Assembly (NCBI RefSeq): GCF_019703515.2
Contig: NC_059388.1
Coordinates: forward strand, 62,001-126,000
Direction of reading: 5' to 3'
DNA length: 64,000 nt
From: Myxocyprinus asiaticus
Taxonomy: Eukaryota; Chordata; Actinopteri; Cypriniformes; Catostomidae
Position 1 is the stretch's first letter. Each line of letters starts with the position of its first letter. Positions 45,902 through 57,548 of this stretch are shown here, in pieces. Made by a program: the position numbers and the translations under genes. The notes beneath the pieces were generated by a model, which worked only from the letters and a program-made list of their open reading frames with translations, was not told the origin of the DNA and made no database searches.

Positions 45902-46012
45902 TGTTTCCATGAAAGGTCTTATATCACATTGTTTCCACGATTTAGGACTGAGAACATGGCACTTGGTCTCAAGGATGTCTAAATCCAGATAATAGACCTT
46001 TCCAGCTAGATC
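45902..46012 (-). CDS. fetub: Fetuin (FETUB-like) exon 2, first cystatin domain
   Basis: The minus strand has acceptor GTGTTGTAG|GAT at 46013/46012 and donor ACA|GTAAGA at 45902/45901. The exon is 111 nt (37 codons), phase 0 on both sides. It encodes GKVYYLDLDILETKC followed by HVLSPKSWKQC, the conserved beta-strand and disulfide region of the fetuin first cystatin domain (family pattern LETxCHVL). It follows exon 1 in frame. Its length and phase equal the corresponding exon in mammalian fetuins as far as I recall. Confidence 0.88.
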
Positions 46013-46261
46013 CTACAACACATGAAAGTGGAAATGAGCAAAAATTCTAGCAAAATCTAAAAATAAGAGCAATGGTTTGAAAGTGTATAACAATATTCCA
46101 GAATATTTGCCATGTTTTTTTAGGGAAATCTTTATCAGTACAAAGAAAAAACTGGATGAAATATGACTTGTGTTTTTAATAATTAATTTGATAATTTGAG
46201 TAAATCTCCTAATGTTGTGTTTGCATTTTCACTGGTAAAAATAACATCACTGCTTACCAAC

Positions 46262-46456
46262 CTGTGGATGAACCTGGACGTTTGAGATTCTATTAAGGGC
46301 AAATTTGTAGCCTGTTTGTCTGTCTTCATTTATGTATGTGACAGCCAGTCGCGACAACTTCTCCACAATCTTGTCATTGCAAGGAACATGAATTAAATTT
46401 GTCCCCAAGACACACAAAATGTCTGAGGTCAGAATAATCAAAATCAGATTTAACAT
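46262..46456 (-). CDS. fetub: Fetuin (FETUB-like) exon 1: signal peptide and start of first cystatin domain
   Basis: The start codon is at 46454-46456. Residues 1-18 (MLNLILIILTSDILCVLG) form a hydrophobic secretion signal. After it comes VPCNDKIVEKL..., then YINEDRQTGYKFALNRISN, the N-terminal helix and first strand of a fetuin-type cystatin domain, including the first Cys. The exon ends HPQ at donor CAG|GTTGGT (46262/46261), phase 0, 65 codons. A stronger-looking GTAAGC lies 4 bases downstream but would put exon 2 out of frame. A TATA box is upstream at 46529-46534. The gene is partial in this window, as its later exons are absent. Confidence 0.88.
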
Positions 46457-46528
46457 CTCTCTTTCTTATTGAAATTACTGTTTTGCATGAAATAAGCAGT
46501 TTTGTTTCTGAATGCAATTTAGCATCCA

Positions 46529-46534
46529 TTTATA
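46529..46534 (-). promoter_or_regulatory. TATA box of the fetuin gene
   Basis: The minus strand reads CTGGTATAAATGG; TATAAA lies about 73 bases before the start codon, a plausible core promoter for a liver-secreted protein gene. Confidence 0.6.
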
Positions 46535-46775
46535 CCAGGAGATGAATGTGACTTTGGATTCAGGTTTGATAAAGATTAACAGAATGATCAATTTGTTTCC
46601 TCGTACAGCAGTAGTGTAAATAATGCCTGTGTCATAGTACAGCAGGGGTACTTATCTTTGGAAAACTCAGGGGCCACAAAGCTGGATCCCTATAGCCTTG
46701 AGGGCCACATTCTTAATTTTTCTTAATAGTAATTCTTCTATATATGTTTTATACTGTGTATATATATACACACAC
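46535..46775. other. Upstream flank of the fetuin gene
   Basis: No element was assigned. A CA-type microsatellite with TATATA precedes the MITE at 46776. Confidence 0.35.
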
Positions 46776-47211
46776 ACAGTACCGTGCAAAAGTTTTAGGC
46801 ACTTGTGAAAAATGTTGCATAGTGAGGATGTCTTCAAAAATAATGACATAAATAGTTTTCATTTATCACTTCATGTCATACAAAGTCCGGTAAACATAAA
46901 AAAGCTAAATCAATATTTGGTGTGACCATCTTTGCCTTTAAAACAGCACCAATTCTCCTAGGTACACCTAGATGCAGTTTTCTTGGTTGTTGGTAGATAG
47001 GATGTACCAAGCTTCAAGACTGACATGATGTTCAGAGGGGGGCTTTGTGGGAGCCATGACATCTGTTGCAGGGCTCTCTGTTCTTCGATTCTAATCTTTT
47101 CTATTTGCAAAAGAAATGTTTGTGAGTTTAACATTTATATTTCCTATTGACACACTAAAGCTGAAGATATAAATAACCATTTTAAGACAAAGACTTTTGC
47201 ACAGTACTGTA
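46776..47211. mobile_element. Non-autonomous Tc1/mariner-type MITE
   Basis: The inverted ends are ACAGTACCGTGCAAAAGTTT and its near-complement GACTTTTGCACAGTACTGTA. About 436 bp, with no transposase. Residual coding-like sequence (GTGTGACCATCTTTGCCTTT) suggests a deletion derivative of an autonomous Tc1-like element. Confidence 0.8.
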
Positions 47212-47214
47212 TAT

Positions 47215-47249
47215 GGCTATGTATATCTATATATCTATATCTATATCTA

Positions 47250-47339
<90 letters not shown>

Positions 47340-47340
47340 T
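47215..47340. repeat. TATC/TA/CA compound microsatellite
   Basis: Runs of TATC-type units, then TA, then CA between two DNA transposons. The long Tyr/Ile-rich open frames over it are artefacts. Confidence 0.95.
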
Positions 47341-48402
47341 ACTGGTGGCCAAAAGTTTGGAATAATGTACAGATTACAAACTGGTACTTTAATTCACCAA
47401 AGTGGCATTCAGCTGATCACAAGGTATAGTCAGGACATTACTGATGTAAAAAACAGCATCATCACTATTTGAAAAAAGTCATTTTTGATCAAATCTAGAC
47501 AGGCCCCATTTTCAACAGCCATCACTCCAACAGCTTTTCCTTGAGTAATCATGCTAATTTGGTACTAGAAAATCCCTTGCCATTATATCAAACACTGCTG
47601 AAAGCTATTTGGTTCTTTAAATGAAGGTTAACATTGTCTTTGTGTTTGTTTTTGAGTTGCCACAGTAAACAATAGACTGGCATGTCTTAAGGTCAATATT
47701 AGGTCAAAAATGGCACAAAAGAAACAGCTTTCTCTAGAAACTCATCAGTCAGTCATTGTTTTGAGGAATGAAGGCTATACAATGCTTGAAATTGGCAAAA
47801 AACTGAAGATGTCATACAAAGGTGTACACTACAGTCTTCAAAGACAAAGGACAACTGGCTCTAACAAGGACAGAAAGAGATGTGGAAGACCAGATGTACA
47901 ACTAAACAAGAGGATAAGTACATCAGAGTCTCTAGTTTGAGAAATAGACGCCTCACATGTCCTCAGCTGACAGCTTCATTGAATTCTATCCGCTCAACAC
48001 CAGTTTCATGTACAACAGTAAAGAGAAGACTCAGGGGTGCAGGCCTTATGGGAAGAATTGCAAAGAAAAAGACATGTTTGAAACAGAAAAACAAAAAGGT
48101 TAGAGTGGGCAAAGAAACAGACATTGGACAACAGATAATTGGAAAAGAGTGTTATGGATCTTAACCCCATTAAGCTTTTGTGGGATCAGCTAGACTGTAA
48201 GGTGCGTGAGAAGCGCCCGACAAGACAGCCACATCTATGGCAAGTTTTACAGGAAGTGTGGGATGAAATGTCACCTGAGTATCAGGACAAACTGACAGCT
48301 AGAATGCCAAGGATCTGCAAAGGATTTTTTGATGAGAACTCTTTGAAGTAGTTTAAGAAGTTCTGAATTTATTTTCCAAATTGTAATAGTAATTTTTCAT
48401 GT
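47338..48402 (+). mobile_element. Tc1-family transposon, right end lost
   Basis: The left end is ATACTGGTGGCCAAAAGTTT. The right terminal repeat is missing: similarity stops at about 48402 where the A-rich 3' end of L1 copy C begins, so the L1 probably removed or replaced it. The transposase frame is deleted in the middle. Confidence 0.85.
47710..48351 (+). pseudogene. Tc1 transposase, internal deletion
   Basis: The N-terminus (47710-47940) has the helix-turn-helix region with GYTMLEIGKKLKMSYKGVHY and RCGRPDVQL. The middle (47880-48164) has RNRRLTCPQLTASLN. Between GKECYG and DLNPIKLLWDQLDCKV the catalytic core with the first two acidic residues is missing. The C-terminal part ends at 48351. 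At least one frameshift lies near 47935. Confidence 0.88.
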
Positions 48403-48582
48403 AATTTTTTTTGTAATTAACATTTTTATTGATTCATGTGCATGACAGTGAAAAAAAAAAAAAAAAACTCAACACATATATAATGAATCAACATTTTAGA
48501 TTTAAACCCTACTAATACAATCCCACCCTGACCCCTAACGAACACCCCTGTGGTCCCACATAACACACACATAATCCAAAAA

Positions 48583-48584
<2 letters not shown>

Positions 48585-48631
<47 letters not shown>

Positions 48632-48676
48632 TATATACACACACTACACACAAAATATATATACACATACATACAC

Positions 48677-48731
<55 letters not shown>

Positions 48732-48745
48732 CACACATATACATA
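48585..48745. repeat. TA/CA microsatellite within L1 3' UTR
   Basis: Alternating TA and CA runs interrupt the L1 3' untranslated region. Long Tyr/Ile frames on both strands across it are artefacts. Confidence 0.93.
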
Positions 48746-48778
48746 TACACAAATAAATAAAATAATAAACTTACATGA

Positions 48779-51700
48779 TTAAACTACACTCTCCACATCC
48801 CCTCCCCGAGATTCCCCCCAAAAAACTAAATATTTGCCCCATTTTTTTGCAAATAAGTCCCTCAACCCCAGCCTTCTACTTACCGCCTCTTCAAATGCAG
48901 CTACCCTCCCCATTTCCACACACCACTCTGAAAAAGAGGGTGCTCCATTTGACTTCCAACCCCTTAAAATTACTTGTCTGCCGATCATGAGACTGGTCAT
49001 GACCCAATTTTTTATATGATTGTCGCCTAAATGTATGACCGCTCCATCACCCAAAATACAGAGTCTGGGACACAGCAAAACCTGAGTGTTCAAAATGTCG
49101 CACAAATACCTCTGAACCCTAAACCAAAATTCCTGGATCTTAACACACCCCCAAAAGACATGGGTAGTGTCTCCAACTTCTGACTGGCATCGCCAGCAAG
49201 TGGGTGTGTCTTTAAGACCAAGCCTATATAATCTAGAGGGGGTCCAATAAAATCTATGTAAAATCTTAAAGTGCATAAGGCAAACCCTTGCATCTCTAGA
49301 TACAGACTTGATATTTTTAAGAATCTTATTCCACACTCCATCCTCCAATACCAAATTAAAATCTTTTTCCCATACTCTCTTGAGAGAAGTCAAGGCTCCA
49401 TCCCCCAGACTCTGAATTAGTAGGGAGTAATACACTGATGCTTCATGGCCTTTTCCAAAAGCAGCAATCACCTCTCCCAAAGCACCTGCTGCTTTACAGG
49501 GGTGCATGCCACTCCCAAAAATAGTGCAGAGTAAGTGGCAAAGCTGTAAATACTTATAAAACTGAGATCTGGGAATGCCATAATGTTGAACCAAATTTTC
49601 AAAAGGTCTCAATACTCCACCCTCATATAGGTCACCAAGTGCATTAACCCCCCTCACAATCCAATCTGACCAACAAAAAGGGGACTTATTAATACATAGT
49701 TTAGGGTTACGCAATATGCTTGAGGCTGCGTTTAAATAAATATCCGAATTAAAAACTCTGGACACTTTTGTCCATATCGAGTGCAAATGTAAAATAACAG
49801 GGTGTGACTTAACCTCTCTGGCTAGTTTGATTGAAAGGCTTTGCAGTGGCAAGATAGGGGCAAGAACTTCCTTTTCTATACAAAACCAGGGAGGGGCTCT
49901 CTCAGGTGGAAGCGACCAATAAGCCAAATGTCTAAGACCGAACGCGTAATAATAAAACAAAATCTTGGGTAGGCCTAGCCCTCCTTTGTCAATCGGCCTA
50001 TGTAATTTATTGAAATTTAACCTAGGTCACTTACCATTCCAAATAAAGGACTTCGCTATGCTATCAAATTGCTTGAAATAAGAGAGGGGACATCTACAGG
50101 GAGAGACTGGAGCAGGTAGTTGAATTTTGGAATACAATTCATTTTAATAACATTAACCTTCCCAATCACAAGCCCACCTGTCCACATCGCTCGAAAACCT
50201 TTTAATTAAAGGGTCAAAATTAACTCTAACTAAATCAGACAAATTTGCTGGGAATAAAATCCCCAAATACTTAATTCCCTGTTTGGGCCACTGGAAGGTG
50301 CCCGGCTGGAAAGCCGTTTCTGGGCAGTACGCTGTCAGTGCCAAAGCTTCGGATTTGGACCAATTGACTTTGTATCCTGAGAACTTGGAAAAGGAATTAA
50401 TAATTCTGTGGAGGCAAGGCATAGATCTAGTAGGTTCAGAGACAAATAATAAAATATCATCTGCATAAAGCAGAAGCCACACCTCCCGCTGTCACCCCTG
50501 TAAAATCATCCTCCTTTCTTATCGCAGCTGCTAATGGTTCCAGGGCAAGACAGAACAATAATGGGGAAAGAGGGCAACCCTGCATTGTGCCCCTATCCAG
50601 AGTAAAATAATCTGAAATGAATCCATTTGTTTATACCGCTGCTACAGGGTGTTAATAAAGTAAAGTAATCCAACCAATAAATGTACTCCCGAACCCATAC
50701 ATTTCCAAAATCTTAAAAAGATAATCCCATTCTACCATATCAAATGCCTTTTCAGCATCAAGTGAGATGGCAGTGACCGGAGATTGTTCATTCGCCACTG
50801 ACCACATGATATTGATGAGACGCCTGATGTTATCAGAAGAGCTACGGCCCCGAATAAATCCCACCTGATCTATATGTATAAGAGATGTCATAACCTTACT
50901 TAATCGGTTAGCCAAAATTTTTGACAATATTTTTACATCTAGTTGGATCAGGGAAATTGGACGGTAACTTCTACACTCGCTTGGATCTTTGTCCTTTTTA
51001 AGAATCAGACTGATCTGGGCTTGTGTCATGGTTGGAGGAAGTTTTCCCTTCTTTAATGATTCAGTATAAACTTCTAACAAAAGTGGGGCCAGTTCTGTCG
51101 CATAGGATCTAAAAAATTCTGCGGCAAAACCATCTGGCCCCAGAGCCTTTCCAGTAGGTAGGGACTTAATTACCTCATTTAGCTCCTCCAAGGTTATCTC
51201 AGAGTCAAGAGTTTTTTTGCTCAGTTGTCAGTTTAGGAAGCTCTAATGGTTCCACAAAGTTTCTAATATCTTCATCAGTAGACGAAGATGTGGAACTATA
51301 AAGATCAATATAGAATTCCTTAAAGGCATTATTAATATCAATGGCTGAGGTAAATATTTCACCACCAGCAGATTTCACTGAGGGAATAGTAGAAAAAAAC
51401 TCTCTCTGCTTTATATATCTAGCCAAAAGCTTCCCTGCTTTGTCACCCGATTCAAAGTATGACTGTCTTGCCCTGAATAACCAAAACTCCACTTTCCACG
51501 ACAAAATAGTATTATATCTGTATTTCAATCGGGTCAATTCTCTGAGGCCATCAGATGACATACGGTGCTTCAGCTCTGCCTCTGCACTTTTAATATTTCC
51601 TTCCAACTCCACAAGTTCTCGTGCTTTGGATTTTTTGATGAATGAGGCATACTGTATGATCTGACCCCTAAGAACCGCTTTAAGTGCCTACCAAGCCACG

Positions 51701-52566
51701 CCCACAGAGGATACTGAGGACCAGTTGGTCTCCATATAAACATTGATTTCAGTCTTTAACATTTGTTGGAAATCAGGATTTTGCAGAAGGGTTACATTAT
51801 GGCGCCAACTATATGATTTCTTTTTCTCTATATATGGCATCACCTCTAAAATCACCAGGGCATGATCCGAGACTAAAATGTTTCCAATTGATCAATCAAC
51901 AACAGATGAAATTAGGGATTTGGATATAAAAAAAAAAATCTATTCTAGAATAAATCTTATGGACTGATGAAAAAAATGTATAGTCCCTACCAGATAGGTT
52001 CAAAAGTCTCTAAATATCTGTAAGACCAAGATTTTTACACATCCTGTGAAGTGTCAGTGTTGCTCTAGGGGGCTTACACACTTTTGCTTCACTATGATCA
52101 AGGACTGAATCCATCAAAAGATTAAAGTCTCCTCCCAATATTATATCATGAGGGGTGCCAGTGGTTTGCAACATCCCTTCAAGATCTATAAAAAGCCCTG
52201 ATCATCAGCGTTAGGTGCGTAAATATTAGCCAAAATCAACCTTTGCCCTTGAATTTCAGCTAAAACAATATTTACTCTTCCTAATTTATCTTTAATCTGT
52301 TTGAGAAATTTGAATTGTAAATGTTTATTAATCAATATAATGACTCCCTTGCTCTTACTTGATCCAACACTAAAGAAAACATGCCCACCCCATATCTTCC
52401 AAAATTTTTCAGCTTCCTGCGGGGAGAGATGTGTTTCTTGAAGAAACACCATATCATATTTCTTACGTTTAAGAAAAGAAATAACCTTCCTTCTTTTTAT
52501 GGGGTGCCCCAACCCATTCACATTCCATGTGGAGAGAGACAATCCGCTCATATTAACATTTGACAT
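48779..52566 (-). pseudogene. L1 ORF2 (endonuclease-RT-C-terminal domain), copy C
   Basis: Endonuclease at 52186-52566 has STWNVNGLGHPIKRRKV, FLQETHLSPQEAEKF and ANIYAPNADDQG. The linker is at 51205-51612. The RT at 50153-51191 has GPDGFAAEFF, YRPISLIQLDVKI, GFIRGRSSSDNIRR, SLDAEKAFDMVEWDYLF and the catalytic YADD at 50456-50467. The C-terminal domain (48779-49960, 393 residues open) has the CWRCQSEVGDTTHVFWGC zinc-knuckle-like motif. Frameshifts and stops lie near 52180, 51610, 51200, 50640 and 49960-50150. L1 ORF2 nicks target DNA and copies its RNA in place. Confidence 0.9.
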
Positions 52567-53551
52567 ATTGATATAATAAAAAAAAACTGTGTGTCAAAAA
52601 CAAAATTATACAGACCACATTCCCCATTAGTGAAACAATCAACCCCCGAACATCCCCCCGAACAAAACAAACAAAAAAAAGAAAAACATGCGCATTAACC
52701 CCGTGCACGACAGCGCCAACCGGCGACAATCCCTCTAAACTCAAAAGGTCCATGAACGCCCACGAGTCCCTGCAACAACTTTGCCATCGGATTGCTCAAT
52801 TTTGCCTCACAAATTTGTAAGGCAAAATTACATAACAGAAAATACATTGTAAAATAAACCCAGTCAATAGGAAGAATGAACACAAAGGACATGTAGATTA
52901 ATTCACAGAACTGTCTCAAAGGTGTGATCTTCCACAAAACAAATTCCAGCTGATATAAAACCGTTCAGATACCTCGGTCAGACAAACAAATGTTCAGTGA
53001 GCCAGCTGTTATGAGTTCAACGGATGACGTATTCATTCCAATGTCCCGTAAAAAAATTTAAAAAAAATTAAAATAACTCAAAACAAACTACAGCCAGCAG
53101 GAGGAATAAGCACAAAGAATGAACAGAAGGAGTGTTATTCAATAGAACAAGCTCCAGCCGCTAGGCGGAACCAATACAAAAAGAAACAAAACAGGCATCC
53201 CGGTTCCCTGGATGATCGAGTCAATTCACTCGGAGGCTGCATAAACGTATATACAATGACTTACACAATCCGTCAGTTTTATAAAAGACATCCTTTGTGT
53301 GAGCATGTAGATATTTTAGATATTTTGTGGTCATCCGTGGTGTCCACTCTCAAACTGGCCGGGAACTTCAATGCAAATGTAATCTTCCATCAATGCAAAA
53401 GTTTCTTTAAGGAAAAGTGTTATTCACAAAACAAGCTCCAGCCACTAGGCGGAGCCAACACAAAAAACCCAAAATTTCGCCCAACTTCCTCAAGAGTTGG
53501 GTACAGCGAGTCAGGCCCACTCACATGGGAAACATCCAATGGTTTACTCAG

Positions 53552-54096
53552 TCATTGATTCTATAAAAGACATTGCCAGATTTGGACATGTGAATACTTT
53601 GCGACCGACCTTCGTTTCTATTCTCAGTTGGCAGGAAACATCAGAGCAAACGAGATCTTTTTCTGATGTAAGAGTTGCTTACATTCCTTGAACCGATCGC
53701 GTTTCTCTCTTGTCGAACTCGCAAAGTCTGGGAACAAGAAAACATTATGGTTCTTCCAAGAAAACTTCCCTTTGCTCCTCGCCTGGCGCAACACAAGATC
53801 TTTATCGGATGATCTCAGAAATCTGTCCAGAATCGATCTGGGCCTGTCTCCCTCAGCAGATCTGTGAGCCGGCACTCTGTGAGCTCGCTCGATTTCCAGC
53901 TTGTGGCCTGTTATGTCGAGCAGACTCGGGAAGAGCTCGTCCAGGAATTTCACCATATCTCTGCCCTCCTCATGCTCAGGAATTCCAACAATTCGAACGT
54001 TATTCCTGCGGCTTCTATTTTCAAAATCTTCAAGCTTTTCAAGGAGATGTTCCAAATCAACTTTGGTCGCGGGTGGATTAGCGGTTAATTCCCTCT
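53552..54096 (-). pseudogene. L1 ORF1 protein (copy C), N-terminus lost
   Basis: The core (53624-54055) is intact for 143 codons with NNVRIVGIPEHEEGRDMVKF, LEIERAHRVPAHRS and RPRSILDRFLR. The frame breaks near 53624. The coiled-coil N-terminus is absent because the sequence stops at the junction with the L2. Confidence 0.87.
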
Positions 54097-57000
54097 AATT
54101 AATTCACTCAAGATGGCGCTGAGTATGGCTGCTGCGTTGCGAGCTCCGACACAACATAGCAATGTTTTGTTTGTTTTGTTCACAATTCTTATGTTTTTTG
54201 TCTTGGATGTTGTCTGCCTTATTGTCTACGACAGACAAACACTTTTGGACATTGGTTCAGCGATCTCACACTGAAAACCGGATTTCACATTCCTCAATGC
54301 CGACCCGCTGTTTACAAACACGCAAGCGGAGCCCTTTGTCTGGGCAGCACGACCGCGGAAACACAGGAGGAAAAGGGGAAACAGAGCCGGCGTTCTCATC
54401 AGATTAAGACGCCACGCAAATCGACCCCCGCTACCCACTATTCTACTGGCAAATGTTCAGTCTCTGGATAACAAGCTCTGCGAGCTGAAAGCGCGGATCT
54501 CTTTCCAACGAGAGACGAGGGACTGCTGCATTATATGCCTTACAGAAACTTGGATGTCTGCGGAGATTCCAGACTCAGCCATTGAACCCGCAGGGTTCTC
54601 CGTGCACCGAGCGGACAGAGCGAAAGACCTCTCAGGTAAAACTAGTGGAGGTGGTGTATGTTTTATGATCAACAAATCCTGGTGTGATCAGGGGAACGTA
54701 CATTCTATCAAGTCTTTCTGTTCTCCTGATCTGGAATTTCTTATGCTTCTGTGTCGACCATTCTGGCTACCGAGGGAATTCACAGCGGTCATTATCACTG
54801 CTGTGTACATCCCGCCACAAGCCGACACAGACCGGGCACTCAAGGAACTGTATGGGAGTATAAGTGAGCAGGAAACCACGCACCCTGAGGCCGCGTTCAT
54901 TGTGACCGGGGACTTTAATAAAGCCAGTTTAAAATCAGTCGCACCAAAATATCACCAGCACATTAGTTTCAACACACGAGGGGACCGGGTTTTGGACCAT
55001 TGCTACTTTCCATTCCGGGATGGCTACAAATCCCTCCCCTGCCCACCCTTTGGCAAATCGGACCACTCTTCCATTATGCTTCTGCCCGCTTACAGGCAGA
55101 AATTGAAACAGGAAGCACCCACCCTCAGAACGATCCAGTGCTGGTCGGACCAATCAGACTCTATGCTACAAGACTGTTTTGATCACACGGACTGGGAGAT
55201 GTTCCGGTCCGCCTCTGATGACGACATCGAGCTTTACGCTGATAGCGTAATGTGTTTCATCAGAACGTGCGAAGAGGAAGTGATTCCGACCAGAACTGTA
55301 AGAATCTATCCGAATCAGAAGCCATGGATCAGTAGTGATGTTCGCGTGGCACTTAATGTGCGGACCTCCACTTTTAATTCCGGGAACGCGGAGGAGCATA
55401 AACAAGTCAGAACCGCAAAACGCCAGTACAGGAGCAAGATTGAAGGACAGTTTAACACCACCAACTCTAGAAGCATGTGGCAGGGAATTAACATCATCAC
55501 GGACTTTAAAGGGAATAAAAACTCCACCATGAACACCGCTGCCTCTCTACCGGATGAGCTAAATACTTTTTATGCTCGTTTCGAGGGAAATAACACCGCC
55601 CTCGCGGAGAGAGCTCTCGTGGCTGAAGCTACAGAGGTTAGTTCACTCTCCGTCTCTGTAGCGGATGTAACCCGATCCTTCCGACGGGTGAATATCCGCA
55701 AAGCCGCGGGCCCAGACGGCATTCCGGGCCGCGTCATCACAGCGTGCGCGAACCAGCTGGCTGGTGTTTTTACGGACATTTTCAACCTTTCCCTCTCTTT
55801 GTCTGTAGTCCCCACATGCTTTAAAACATCCACCATTGTGCCTGTACCAAAACAATCAAAAATAACTTGTTTAAATGACTGGCGTCCTGTTGCTCTGACC
55901 CCCATCATCAGCAAATGTTTTGAGAGACTAATCAGAGATTACATCTGCTCTGTATTGCCACTCAATCTTGACCCGCTGCAGTTTGCTTACCGTAACAACC
56001 GCTCCACTGATGATGCCATTGCATCTACAATACACACTGCTCTCTCCCACCTGGAAAAAAAGAACACTTATGTGAGAATGCTGTTTGTAGACTACAGCTC
56101 AGCATTCAACACCATAGTGCACTCCAAGCTAGATGAGAAACTCCGGGCTCTGGGCTTAAACAGCTCGCTGTGCAGCTGGATCCTGGGCTTCCTGTCAAAC
56201 AGACGCCAGGTGGTTAGAATAGGCAGCAACATCTCCTCATCACTAACCCTCAACACTGGAGCCCCGCAGGGCTGTGTTCTCAGCCCACTACTGTATTCCT
56301 TGTACACACATGACTGTGTGGCAACACATAGCTCCAATGCCATCATTAAGTTTGCTGATGACACGACGGTGGTAGGTCTGATCACTGACAATGATGAAAC
56401 AGCCTACAGAGAGGAGGTGCACACTCTGACACACTGGTGTCAGGAGCACAACCTCTCCCTCAACGTCAGTAAGACAAAGGAGCTTGTGGTGGACTTCAGA
56501 AGAAAAGACAGAGAACACAGTCCCATCACCATCAATGGAGCACCAGTGGAGAGAGTCAGCAGCTTCAAGTTCCTGGGTGTCCACATCACTGAGGAACTCA
56601 CATGGTCCGTCCACACTGAAGTCATTGTGAAGAAGGCTCATCAGCTCCTCTTCTTCCTGAGATGGCTGAGGAAGTTTGGAATGAACCGCCACATCCTCAC
56701 ATGGTTCTACACCTGCACTGTGGAGAGCATCCTGACTGGCTGTATCTCCGCCTGGTACAGCAATAGCACCGCCCACAACCGCAAAGCACTGCAAAGGGTG
56801 GTGTGAACTGCCAGACACATCATCGGGGGTGAGCTTCCCTCCCTCCAGGAAATATATACAAGGCGGTGTGTGAAAAAAGCTCGGAGGATCATCAGAGACT
56901 CCAGCCACCCGAGCCATGGGCTGTTCTCACTGCTACCATGAGGTAGGCGGTATCGCAGCATCAGGACCCGCACCAGCCGACTCCATGATAGCTTCTTCCC

Positions 57001-57188
57001 CCAAGCAATCAGACTTCTGAACTCTTGATCTCCCACGATCAAAATACATCAGCACTGCACTTTATTACCCTTACTCTTATATCTCACACCGGACTGTCAT
57101 AAATTATATTATTATTATTATATTATGTTCTCTCTTAACAACTGACTATCAACCGACAGCCTGAATGTCAATACAGTACAATACTGTA

Positions 57189-57239
<51 letters not shown>

Positions 57240-57548
57240 CTTTTTTAAATATATTTTTATTTTTATTGAATAATGTGTATCTATATAGCAAAAAAAAAAA
57301 AAAAAAGAGAATTGTTTACTGTACAGTGTATGTTATTATTTGTATATTGTTGAGTGTAATTATGTGTATAACAGATGTTTAAATTGTGTTGTGTTAATTT
57401 GATGTTATTGTAAATTGGTATATGTCTCATCACTGTCACGACTGCTATGCTGATCAGAACTGCACCCAAGAATTTCACACACCATTGCACTTGTGTATAT
57501 GGCTGTGTGACAATAAAGTGATTTGATTTTGATTTTTTTTATTTGATT
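54097..57548 (+). mobile_element. L2-type LINE, nearly full length
   Basis: The element begins near 54105 (ACTCAAGATGGCG) and ends with GTGACAATAAAGTGATTTGA and TGATTTT-type repeats at about 57505-57545. A TC/TA microsatellite at 57192-57239 lies in its 3' UTR. The single ORF (54113-57028) carries only three in-frame stops and no frameshift. It is the best-preserved LINE in this window. Confidence 0.95.
54113..57028 (+). pseudogene. L2 polyprotein (endonuclease + RT), three in-frame stops
   Basis: The frame of 972 codons is continuous from ATG at 54113 to TGA at 57026-57028, apart from TGA at 54272, 56804 and 56939. The one at 56804 stands where CGA is usual (CpG decay). The endonuclease has LANVQSLDNKLCELKAR, CLTETWMSAE, GGVCFMI, the GDFNKAS motif (54908-54928) and SDHSSI. 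The RT has [56 protein letters not shown] and the catalytic FADD (56351-56362). The C-terminal part has RRLRKFG-like RWLRKFG and ends FFPQAIRLLNS. Members of this LINE group mobilise by target-primed reverse transcription. Confidence 0.93.

Larger units (their letters stand above)
48403..54096 (-). mobile_element. L1-clade LINE copy C, most complete in the window
   Basis: The minus strand includes ORF1 (53552-54096, N-terminus missing), an inter-ORF region (52567-53551) and ORF2 (48779-52566), with a 3' tail at about 48403-48470 ending in an A/T-rich tract (A17 at 48452-48468). It is cut at its 5' side at 54096, where the L2 at 54097 begins: ORF1 residues before ELTANPPATK are absent. It is about 5.7 kb. 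Confidence 0.92.

Noticed and set aside
47197..47472. Open frame rich in Tyr and Ile (YIYIYI)
   Set aside because: It is a translation of a TATC/TA microsatellite, not a protein.
48426..48756. Long Tyr/Ile/Cys frames on both strands
   Set aside because: TA/CA microsatellite in the L1 3' UTR; frames appear on both strands because of the repeat.
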